Shown here in pieces: positions 16,345-23,771 of a DNA stretch of 64,000 nt. The notes beneath the pieces were generated by a model that did no database searches, was not told the origin of the DNA, and worked only from the letters and a program-made list of their open reading frames with translations. The DNA is from Neorhizobium lilium (GTDB taxonomy: Bacteria > Pseudomonadota > Alphaproteobacteria > Rhizobiales > Rhizobiaceae), in NCBI RefSeq assembly GCF_004053875.1, contig NZ_SBIP01000001.1, forward strand, positions 868,001-932,000, written 5' to 3'. The position numbers and the translations under genes are program-made. The stretch's first letter is position 1. Every line of letters starts with the position of its first letter.

Positions 16345-17151
16345 TTGCGATATCGGCCTCGCATTGCGGTTACCGTCGCTGCGGTTGGCTTGGCGATTGT
16401 CGCGGTTGCACTTCCAGCAGTAACGGGAAGCCATCTTCCTCAGCGAGTGCCTCTAAACGCAGCCACACCAACGGCGAGCCTCTGGCAACTATGTCGCGAC
16501 GGCAGTGCTGCGACCTCGACTCAGCCTAGCGCCGATGACAGCGCAATCCTTCAAAGCTACGAGCAATCGCGTACAGCCTGCGACCGGCTGGTCGACACCT
16601 CCGGTCTTCGGGATCGTGACCTTGTAGAAGCGTTGCTGGACCGGGCGGATCTTCTGGCGCCGGGCGAGAAGGATTCTTATGCGCGGGCATTGGCCGATTA
16701 TAAGCGCGCCATCGCGCTAGCGCCGGACGTCGCCGTCGCCTATTGGCGGCGAGGCAAGGCACACCTCCTCTATGGTCGCAACCTGCCTGAGGCGCTGAAA
16801 AATCTGGATGAAGCTGTTCGCCGTGATTCTTCGCAGGCGGAATTCTACATTACACGGGCTTCCATCCTGAGCTGGCTTGGACAGCCCAATCCTGCGTTAG
16901 CCGACCTCAACCGAGCCCTCTCACGTGACCCGCGTTCCGTGCACGCCTTGACCAACCGCGCCATGGCCTACTTCAACAATGGCGACATAACTCGAGCCCT
17001 CGCCGATTTCGATGCCGCCCTCCATCTCGCACCCAACGATTCCGGCCTCTACGCACTCCGGTCCGCCGCTCGCCGCCAGGCAGGCGACGAGGCCGGGGCA
17101 AAGTCCGATGAGGCGAAAATGGCAGAACTGATGTTTGGAAAAGCCCCATAA
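16345..17151 (+). CDS. Exported or membrane-anchored TPR protein, 268 aa (copy 1)
   Basis: The protein opens with a signal-like segment (RIAVTVAAVGLAIVAVALPA). A cysteine-containing region with WQLCRDGS follows, then at least four tetratricopeptide repeats: DYKRAIALAPDVAVAYWRRG, LDEAVRRDSSQAEFY, LNRALSRDPRSVHALTNR and FDAALHLAPNDSGLY. TPR arrays mediate protein-protein contacts, here probably in the periplasm. The start is a TTG with GGAGG seven bases upstream. It lies 39 bases after the cold-shock gene and is probably co-transcribed. A paralogue at 21519-22319 carries two frameshifts. Confidence 0.8.
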   Translation: MRYRPRIAVTVAAVGLAIVAVALPAVTGSHLPQRVPLNAATPTASLWQLCRDGSAATSTQPSADDSAILQSYEQSRTACDRLVDTSGLRDRDLVEALLDRADLLAPGEKDSYARALADYKRAIALAPDVAVAYWRRGKAHLLYGRNLPEALKNLDEAVRRDSSQAEFYITRASILSWLGQPNPALADLNRALSRDPRSVHALTNRAMAYFNNGDITRALADFDAALHLAPNDSGLYALRSAARRQAGDEAGAKSDEAKMAELMFGKAP

Positions 17152-17456
17152 AGGACCGAGGTAGACTGCCTGTCGTCTCCGGCCTACCGCCATGCGTTTA
17201 TGCACATTTTGCCGCCAAGCGCGCTTTATGATTGCGTAGAAATAACAACGCTCGCGCCAGGCCTTTACCTTATCACGGGCAGGTAGAGAACGGAAAGTTT
17301 CAGTGACTTACTTCAGTCTCAAGGTCCTGGGCGAGCTGAGAAATCCGGAAAATTGACCGCCATTCGCCGCGGCATCTTCCAATTTCTCTAATGATGGATA
17401 ATCAATGTGAGTCGGTACTGTTGTAGCATGCCAAGGTCGAGTTTAAGGAGCCTGAG
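17152..17456. other. Intergenic region, nothing recognised
   Basis: This stretch of about 305 bases between the TPR gene and the kinase remnant holds no supported gene, hairpin terminator or repeat. Confidence 0.5.
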
Positions 17457-17759
17457 TTGAGCGACGATCCCATCACTGCGACCTCGCCTAACCAGCCGGA
17501 ATTGGACTTTCTCTCCGGCCGTGGCGAAATGGGTGCGCTTATGCGCAATCACGATTGGCGAGCCACGTCGCTTGGCTCGCCCAAGGACTGGCCGCAGAGC
17601 CTCAAGACCGCAGTGCGCATCATGCTCTTATCCCGGCAGCCGATCTGGATCGGCTGGGGCGATGAGCTGATCTATCTCTATAATGACTCGTACAAATCCA
17701 TTATCGGCGGCAAGCATCCCTGGGCACTTGGAAAACCGACCGCAGACGTCTGGGAGTGA
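17457..17759 (+). pseudogene. Truncated PAS sensor histidine kinase, N-terminus only
   Basis: The 100 residues match the start of rhizobial PAS-type sensor kinases: LDFLSGRGEMGALMR, a W.ATSLGSP.DWPQSLKTAV motif and IWIGWGDELIYLYND. They end at TADVWE with an immediate stop. The rest of the PAS domain, the dimerisation helix and the ATPase domain are absent; downstream codons do not resume the family. The start is TTG with AAGGAG upstream. A short protein could still be made, but it cannot be a kinase. Confidence 0.7.
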
Positions 17760-17937
17760 AATGGTCAATGCTGCTACACCGCCTATGACACGGCCAAGCC
17801 TGCCCAAGCGGTGGAGGCCCCGGGAACGCTACCGGCGGCCGATCCTCATTGCACCGCGGTGCAATTCCTAAAATCGTATGATACTCAAAGCCATAACACA
17901 ACGGGTGCGCAGCTGGAGCCGCGGCGAGAGGAAGTTG

Positions 17938-18276
17938 ATGAGCAGACGCATATCAAAAGAAGAAGGCCCACACCCGGTCGATGTTCACGTTGGCCGTCGT
18001 CTGCGAATGCGTCGCGCTCAACTAGGGATGTCGCAGACCACGCTTGGCGACCAACTTGGCATCACCTTCCAGCAGATCCAGAAATATGAGCGTGGCGCCA
18101 ACCGGGTGAGCGCGTCGATGCTGCACGACATCGCAAGGGTGATGGAGACCCAGATCGCCTATTTTTTTGAAGACCTGCCCACATGGACACTGCGGGCGCA
18201 ACGCCAACAGCTAGCTCCGAGCGGCATCAGAGCTTTCTCTCGAGCATGTGACGCTTCCTGGGAACATACCGCCTGA
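17938..18276 (+). CDS. XRE-family HTH regulator, 112 aa (copy 1)
   Basis: A helix-turn-helix of the XRE/Cro type is clear at about residues 17-75: VGRRLRMRRAQLGMSQTTLG, then LGITFQQIQKYERGANRVSA. Relatives in rhizobia are about 120-150 residues long. Here the part after FFEDLP is unlike the family (WTLRAQRQQLAPSG) and may be out of frame or truncated. The start at 17938 is chosen because GAGAGGA lies upstream. A second regulator of the same type at 23259 keeps a fuller C-terminus. Confidence 0.75.
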   Translation: MSRRISKEEGPHPVDVHVGRRLRMRRAQLGMSQTTLGDQLGITFQQIQKYERGANRVSASMLHDIARVMETQIAYFFEDLPTWTLRAQRQQLAPSGIRAFSRACDASWEHTA

Positions 18277-18622
18277 TTTGCTAGCCAAAATTAATAGGGC
18301 GTCTTAAAAGTGCCGATCGAAATCGATCACGCCGACGCCAGCTTTTCTTACCAGTGAATGGACTGAAGAAGCCACGATCGTCATCTCCGCCGCTATAGTT
18401 TCCCGCCCATCGACCGGATCGCCGGAGCCAAGATGCTGCTTCTTCTTTGAAAATCAGAGGAGCGACGTCTGCGTCTTGAATGGATCTGGGCCATTAAGTC
18501 TGACTGGGAGGAACCGCGGTCGCCCCAGGGGCGATTGGCACGATCATGTTCTTTTCGTAATAATATTTATCCGCGCACCATCGCACTCAGCAAAGGCTCA
18601 AACGGAAGACGTTGTGTCGCAT
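18277..18622. other. Intergenic region, nothing recognised
   Basis: About 346 bases between the XRE gene and the 3' end of the frameshifted SyrB-like gene hold no supported gene or RNA. Confidence 0.4.
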
Positions 18623-19143
18623 TCATCGTTCGAACCGCTCCAGCATCTTCCTCAATTGCGTATTCTGAATTTGAAGCTTGCTCGCCAACTGATGCCTCAG
18701 CGCGCCGATCTCTTGATCAAGGTTGTCGCATCATCCGCAGCAGTAGGCACGACTGGAGAGACATGCGAAACGACCTCAGCCGGCTCTGTTTTCCTACCAC
18801 GACTTGCCCGCTTGACCGGCGGGGCCGCGGCAGCCTGTTCGCGCTTCGCGTCGTTGCTCGTGCGAGCAACGACAATATTGGTATCGTCAAGTGAAGCTGG
18901 ATCCCCGACTTCATCCAACTTCCCGTCCAGGCAATCAGCCGCCGGAGCAGGCGTGGCGGAGTCAGGATCGGATTGATCCCGCGGCGGCTCAGCGCTTGCA
19001 GGCGGATCCACCGCGTTCAAGTCTTCCTCGGCAGGCGTGTCCATCTGACCGGCAATCGCCAGTGCGGCCGGCTTGCCGTCGTCGACCGCGTCGTCCCGCT
19101 TTCGCTCACCTCTTGACGATACCAGTCGAGCAAGAAATTCCAT
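18623..19143 (-). pseudogene. SyrB-like protein, frameshifted near its C-terminus
   Basis: The main frame has a low-complexity middle rich in Ala, Pro and Asp (VDPPASAEPPRDQSDPDS) and a basic patch (VKRASRGRKTEP), and would stop at 18697. The family's conserved C-terminal coiled coil, EIGALRHQLASKLQIQNTQL then LRKMLERFER, lies in the next frame and ends at 18623. A missing base near 18730 restores it. The layout matches the intact SyrB-like gene next to it at 19279. SyrB proteins are rhizobial regulators linked to exopolysaccharide control. The N-terminus is uncertain: 19143 or 19182. Confidence 0.6.
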
Positions 19144-19278
19144 GGAGACGCCATCTCTTCGACCTCGCGTTCTATCCCACATCCAAGCTGGGGGTTACGG
19201 CTATGGCGACAGCTGCACCGCCGCCAATGCACGTTGACATACATAGAATGCGGCCCAGGCTTGGCAGCCTGCCGTCAA

Positions 19279-19926
19279 TCAATCGAGTTCAAGACGCCTT
19301 CGCAGATCGGCGTTTTCAGCACGAAGTTTTTCGGCCAGCAACTTGCGCAGTCTCTGGTTTTCCTCTTCGAGCTGCAACAGATCCGTCAATGCGTCGATCG
19401 CCGCCGTCTCTGCAGAGGTCGACGTCTGCGCAGCCCTCGGGGAACGTTTCACATATGTGCGCTTTGCACTATCCGCGCCATCGATACCCTTTATCTTGGG
19501 ACCCCTTTTCTGCTTCCCCGGAATGCCCTTCGAAGCGGCCGCAGTTTCGGGAGCGGCCTTCTTGGCACGAGGTTTACGCTGCTGCTTTGGCGCAATGGGC
19601 GTCTCAACGGCCGGCGCTTCAGCCTCAGCATGGGTCATTGTATCGGTTTCGTCGGCCATACTCGTCTCCTGTGCATCTGATGCAGTTTTCAGCTGCGCAG
19701 GCAGGCGTGTCAATGAAGGTATCGCAGGAAACATCTCCGGTGAAGATGCTTTACGCTCCGTTATGCTATCGTGCGGGGTAGCGGACGGAAAAGGCATTGT
19801 CTCTTCCTTCACACGGCGCGCCAAGGATTTGAGATCCATATTGCCCCAGATCGAGTTGGACTTGAGATCGGCTTTCCGTCGACCATGTTTGTGCTCGACG
19901 ACAAAGCTACGCTGGATTTTTTTCAA
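19279..19926 (-). CDS. SyrB-like regulator, 215 aa
   Basis: The N-terminal block, KKIQRSFVVEHKHGRRKADL and NSIWGNMDLKSLAR, is a motif seen in rhizobial SyrB-like proteins. The middle is Ala/Pro/Lys rich with MADETDTMTHAEA, where shorter SyrB proteins begin. The C-terminus is a heptad coiled coil: LLQLEEENQRLRKLLAEKLR then AENADLRRRL. The start is a TTG at 19926; the alternative is the internal MADET start near residue 90. SyrB is described as a repressor acting on syrM/exopolysaccharide control in Sinorhizobium, but the precise role here is inference. Confidence 0.75.
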   Translation of the reverse strand: MKKIQRSFVVEHKHGRRKADLKSNSIWGNMDLKSLARRVKEETMPFPSATPHDSITERKASSPEMFPAIPSLTRLPAQLKTASDAQETSMADETDTMTHAEAEAPAVETPIAPKQQRKPRAKKAAPETAAASKGIPGKQKRGPKIKGIDGADSAKRTYVKRSPRAAQTSTSAETAAIDALTDLLQLEEENQRLRKLLAEKLRAENADLRRRLELD

Positions 19927-20666
19927 TTGAAGAGGCCTTGGATAATCTACCGGAAGGTTTTGCGACGTGCCGTCCGGCGCGAATAGCGATCACCGTGCCA
20001 GCAGTCTATAGCCGCCCTCATACCCGGTCATCACTACAATTCCAAGCCTAGGATTTGTACCTACTGATGCGATGAAACAAGCGGGACCCGAGGCCAATAC
20101 GCGCGTCACTGTCCTCCACTGGAGAAGCGCGGTCCTGAAACGATGCCGCAACTGCTGCTAGCCGCTTGGACCGCCGCCAAGGCTGAAAGCAAGCGTTCGA
20201 AAGATTTGGCGCGAAGGTGTCGGCAGGAAGTGGTTAAAGGATTTCTTTCCGATACAAGGGCATCGGCCCAATCCACCAGCAGACCGCGCGCTGGTACTGG
20301 GATCTACTGGTCATGATAGGGCGCGATCTCGGCATTCGCGTCAATCTAGAGCTTGGCGTAGACTTCCGGCCAGCGACCAGTCGCCGTCCGTCGTTGAATG
20401 CTGAAGCTCTTGTCGCACTAAGACTGGCATGGTCAGGATATTTTTGGACCCAAAGCATTACCTTATACCGCCTTAGCGATGGCAGCATCTGCAAAATAAG
20501 CGGAAGGGCAGATCGCGAGCCCGTTCATCGCAGGACAGGGAGCAATGCAGCGATGTCGGACATGGCCAGCTGATTGAGGGACCGGCAAACGTCAACCCTC
20601 CCCCATCATTGGGCCTTCGCGCTCAAGACATGCAACCTTCGGATTTCAGCTCACGGCCTTGGAGGT
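19927..20666. other. Gene-poor region with one short repeat
   Basis: About 740 bases lack a gene that I can support. A plus-strand frame at 20313-20573 and a minus-strand frame at 20234-20494 overlap each other and neither has a recognisable family. The right end holds one copy of a 47-base repeat that is the 3' end of the gene at 22594. This suggests that an ancient duplicate of that gene has decayed here. Confidence 0.4.
20602..20648 (-). repeat. 47-base repeat, copy A (gene-tail remnant)
   Basis: The copy begins CCCATCATTGGGCC and ends GGATTTCA. It matches 22590-22636 with two differences. On the minus strand it would encode EIRRLHVLSAKAQ and a stop, the tail of the 99-residue protein at 22594. 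Upstream codons contain stops, so only the tail survives. Confidence 0.7.
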
Positions 20667-21098
20667 TTATAACCTATTATCAAACAACTTTCTCGCCATC
20701 CCGACCGAACGCGGTGCGGTTTCAGCGAAACCGAACTGCTTGTAGAGGCGGTTTGCCGGGACGTCGGCAATCAGACTGACATAGGCGGTCTTCGGCAACT
20801 GCTTCTCGATATAATCCGTCAGCGCGGCCATGATCATCTTGCCTAACCCCCTGCCCTGATGCTCAGGCATGATCGCAATGTCGGTGACCTGAAAGAAACA
20901 GCCTCCGTCTCCGATAATTCGCCCCATGCCGACGACCGCACCGCCGTGCATCAGGCAGACGCCAAAGATCGAGTTGGGTAATCCCTTTTCAGCCGCCTCT
21001 CTCGAAAAAGTGCTGAGGCCTGACGCCTGCCGTAGGCGCAGATAATCGTCGACACCTGGGACATGGAGCTCAATGCGGTAGTCGTCGTGCTGGGCCAA
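20667..21098 (-). CDS. GNAT family N-acetyltransferase, about 143 aa
   Basis: The acetyl-CoA binding motif A is clear: VTDIAIMPEHQGRGLGKMIM. A Tyr/Phe-rich C-terminal motif, NRLYKQFGFAETAPRSVGM, completes the fold. The substrate is unknown. The start is placed at a TTG (21098; reads MAQHDDYRIELHV) because GGAAGGAAG lies just upstream. A longer frame to 21173 adds residues with no family likeness. It is divergent from the second cold-shock gene, with about 136 bases between them. Confidence 0.85.
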   Translation of the reverse strand: MAQHDDYRIELHVPGVDDYLRLRQASGLSTFSREAAEKGLPNSIFGVCLMHGGAVVGMGRIIGDGGCFFQVTDIAIMPEHQGRGLGKMIMAALTDYIEKQLPKTAYVSLIADVPANRLYKQFGFAETAPRSVGMARKLFDNRL

Positions 21099-21144
21099 TG
21101 CGGCTTCCTTCCGTGCAACTATTCTAAAAATCGATGATCCGCCA

Positions 21145-21190
21145 TTATCGTGTTCCCGGCGGTTGATAGGCAACCATTGGCGCTGTAAAA
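21145..21190 (+). promoter_or_regulatory. Conserved leader element of the second csp gene
   Basis: This 46-base element is the partner of 16009-16054. Its hairpin is GGTTG (21161-21165), loop ATAGG, CAACC (21171-21175), a perfect five-base stem where the other copy has one G-T pair. The distance to the cold-shock start is 44 bases, compared with 47 in the other copy. Confidence 0.5.
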
Positions 21191-21234
21191 AACAGTTGCA
21201 AAGTCAATTGCGACGAGATTGAAGAGGAGTGGTC

Positions 21235-21438
21235 ATGGCTACGGGTACTGTCAAATTTTTCAACGACGACAAGGGATTTGGTTTTATCACGCCCGAAAAC
21301 GGTGGACAGGACGTCTTCGTTCATGTGTCCTCGTTGCAGCGCGGCGGCTCGCTCAGAGAAGGTGACAAAGTCACCTTCGAGGTGGGCCAGGACCGCAAGA
21401 CCGGGAAATCGAAGGCTGAGAACGTCAGCGTGCTTTAG
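21235..21438 (+). CDS. Cold-shock protein, CspA family, 67 aa (copy 2)
   Basis: The cold-shock domain is complete, with KGFGFITP and VFVHVSSL. It is nearly identical to copy 1 at 16102. The ATG at 21235 is preferred over a GTG six bases upstream because AGAGGAG ends five bases before it and because copy 1 starts at the same residue. It is followed after 80 bases by a TPR gene, as in the other copy. Confidence 0.95.
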   Translation: MATGTVKFFNDDKGFGFITPENGGQDVFVHVSSLQRGGSLREGDKVTFEVGQDRKTGKSKAENVSVL

Positions 21439-21518
21439 TTCTGGGAAGTCTTCTTTAATTCGGCGAAGACCAGCCACCAGCAGGATCGGATATTGGCTTT
21501 CTGTAAAAGGAATTGATC

Positions 21519-22319
21519 ATGCCGGCTCAGCTTCGTGCACTGCTCGTCTTTGTTATGGCTGGACTTCCAACTGTCGTAACGTTCCCGGTGGAAGCGGCCG
21601 AAAAAGACGTCCGAAAGGCCATACCGCTCGGGGCGGAGATGCCAATAGCGCCCCATCGTAAGCTTGTGCCGTGACGGTAGTCCCGACATGCGCGAGCAGT
21701 CTGGCATCGACGTCAGTAAGATCATCCATAGCCATGACCAGGCGCTGCAGGCCTGCGACCAACTGGTCGAGACTTCCGGTCTTAAAGGCCGCGACCTTGC
21801 AGAAATCCTTCTTGACCGGGCGGATCTTGATGCACCGGGACAAGAGGAAGCTTACGCGCGGACACTGGCTGACTATGGGCGTGCCATTGCGCTCGCTCCG
21901 GACCTTGCAACCGCCTATTGGCGGCGTGGCAAGGCCAACCTGCTCAACAGCCGCAATCTCCCAGCTGCTCCGAACGAAATTGACATAGCTATCCGCCTCG
22001 ATCCATCGCAGCCGGATTTCTTTGTCACTCGGGCCTCCATCCTAAGCTGGCTTGGTCAACCAGGCCAAGCTCTCGCCAACCTCAACCGCGCACTTGTCGT
22101 CGATCCTCATTCAGTGCATGCGCTAACCAATCGCGGTCTCGCCTACTTCGACGACGGCGACTTCGATGATGCCCTGAGTGACTTCGACACGGGGCTGCAG
22201 CTCTCGCCAGGCGATGCCGGCCTCTACGGCTTCCGCTCAGCGCCCGGCGCCAGGCAGGCGATGGGGTTGGGGCAAAGACCGATGAAGCCAAGATGGCCGA
22301 TCTAATGTTCAAAGAGTGA
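21519..22319 (+). pseudogene. TPR protein copy 2 with two frameshifts
   Basis: The gene starts with AAAGGA and a signal-like segment (LRALLVFVMAGLPTVVTFP), then breaks at 21663, where one extra base throws it out of frame before the family's CRDGS motif. The second frame carries the TPR region (DYGRAIALAPDLATAYWRRG, LNRALVVDPHSVHALTNRG). It breaks again at about 22241, where one missing base diverts it from the expected RRQAGDGVGAKTDEAKMADL tail, which ends at 22319. Both breaks are obvious from comparison with copy 1 at 16345. Confidence 0.8.
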
Positions 22320-22589
22320 CAATAAAGAATCTGCAGTGGTTTGGTCGGAACATGCCAAAGGCCATGCAAAACCCGGGCGATTGACTGTTAGCAGGTGGAT
22401 ACAGCAGCATGCTGCTCTCCACGCGATCCGTCGCGAGCTTCACCTCAACGGCTCGGCTCGAAGCGAAGTATCCCCACCACCTTCGGACCTGAAGCCGAAT
22501 CCGATGGACGAGAGACACCATTCTCCGCTCAGCCCAAAGACCAGAGTTGGCTCTGGAGGGAGGCGGAGCTGTTCGATCCGGCCGGCATT

Positions 22590-22636
22590 CCCATCATTGG
22601 GTCTTCGCGCTCAAGACATGCAACCTTCGGATCTCA
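22590..22636 (-). repeat. 47-base repeat, copy B (3' end of the gene at 22594)
   Basis: It matches 20602-20648 with two differences. Here it is the 3' end of an intact reading frame, so this is the parent form. Confidence 0.7.
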
Positions 22637-22893
22637 TCCGCGCATTCCAGAAGGATGTGGCTCATGAACGGCTCGGGCATGTCACCGACCTCTGGAAAAA
22701 CGGTGTCTAGGCCGGCTATCACGCTAGATGGCATGGATAGGACGTTACCGGTAGCCGCGAGTTGTATCCGCTGCTCCGAAATCATTGTCGCGGCGCGTCC
22801 AACTAACCGCCGACGTTCAAGGTTTGACACCTTCGAGACCTCGTAGGCCGACCGATACAGCTCAGTCACAAAATTGAGGATGACAGACGTCAC
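22594..22893 (-). CDS. Conserved hypothetical protein, 99 aa
   Basis: The frame starts with GTG (SD-like GAAGG upstream) and reads TSVILNFVTELYRSAYEVSK, then RRRLVGRAATMISEQRIQL, ending EIRRLHVLSAKTQ. It looks like a compact, mostly helical cytoplasmic protein. A remnant of its tail at 20602 supports an old duplicated gene. No domain is recognised. It is divergent from the XRE gene at 23259, with about 365 bases between them. Confidence 0.6.
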   Translation of the reverse strand: MTSVILNFVTELYRSAYEVSKVSNLERRRLVGRAATMISEQRIQLAATGNVLSMPSSVIAGLDTVFPEVGDMPEPFMSHILLECADEIRRLHVLSAKTQ

Positions 22894-23258
22894 GGGTTCG
22901 CACCTTCAAAACTGTCGATGAACATCTAGTTTATCGACAGGTGGCAAATGAAGCCATTTGTACCGGCTTTACCGATCATCGGCAAACCAATCAAGACCGT
23001 CCCGTTGAACGTGTGAGATCCTGCCAAGATCGAAAGTTCCTCCAGCAACGTGAAGTTCTTCCGACGCCGAACGAGGAGGCCTGGAACGTCCACACTTGCC
23101 TTACAAAAGTAACTTGTTGAAATTTGAAAACCGCCGATACTATAGGTTGAATTTCTGCTGATTTGGATACAAGCTGCAAAATGCACCGTGTCCAGCCGAT
23201 CTGCTACCGCAGCGCCCCTCCTGATGACACGAAACCGTGAGTTGTTAGGAGACCATCC

Positions 23259-23720
23259 ATGTTGGCAAAGAAAATCCCTGATGCGATCGATGTCTATGTC
23301 GGCGGACGTATCCGGATGCGTCGCATCATGCTGAAATTCAGCCAGACGAGGCTGGCTGACGAACTCGGCATCACGTTTCAGCAAGTGCAGAAATACGAGA
23401 AAGGCGCAAACCGGGTGGGCGCAAGCCGGCTGCAAAAGATTGCAACGGTTCTCGGTGTTCCGCCAAGCTTCTTCTTTGGTCAGGAAGGTGACGAACCGGT
23501 CACGACTGCCGGCATCGGGAATTTTCATGGGATGAACGATGTCGCCCAATTCTTGCAATCGCGCGAGGGCATCACGCTCAATCAATCTTTCGTAAAAATT
23601 TCCGATCCAAAAGTCCGCCAGAAGATCGTGTCCCTGGTCATGGCGATGGCGCAGACGGAAGACCCCTTGGTGATGACTAATGAAGATCGTTCGGCCAGGG
23701 AAGTCACGTTGAACGGCTAG
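23259..23720 (+). CDS. XRE-family HTH regulator, 153 aa (copy 2)
   Basis: The XRE helix-turn-helix spans about residues 12-70 (VGGRIRMRRIMLKFSQTRLA, LGITFQQVQKYEKGANRVGA), and a C-terminal region of the usual length follows (FFFGQEGDEP to LVMAMAQTEDP). AGGAG precedes the start. The regulator gene of the YcaO-TfuA operon starts only 51 bases downstream, so it might control or belong to that operon. The paralogue at 17938 has a shortened, unrelated tail. Confidence 0.85.
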   Translation: MLAKKIPDAIDVYVGGRIRMRRIMLKFSQTRLADELGITFQQVQKYEKGANRVGASRLQKIATVLGVPPSFFFGQEGDEPVTTAGIGNFHGMNDVAQFLQSREGITLNQSFVKISDPKVRQKIVSLVMAMAQTEDPLVMTNEDRSAREVTLNG

Positions 23721-23771
23721 TTTTGGCATTGGCCGCATTCGTCAACCATCACATAAACTTCGCGGGGAGCA

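Noticed and set aside
20234-20573. Overlapping open frames on both strands
   Set aside because: Neither has a family or a ribosome site; left as unannotated.
22926-23738. 270-codon minus-strand frame
   Set aside because: It lies opposite the XRE gene and has no recognisable motif.
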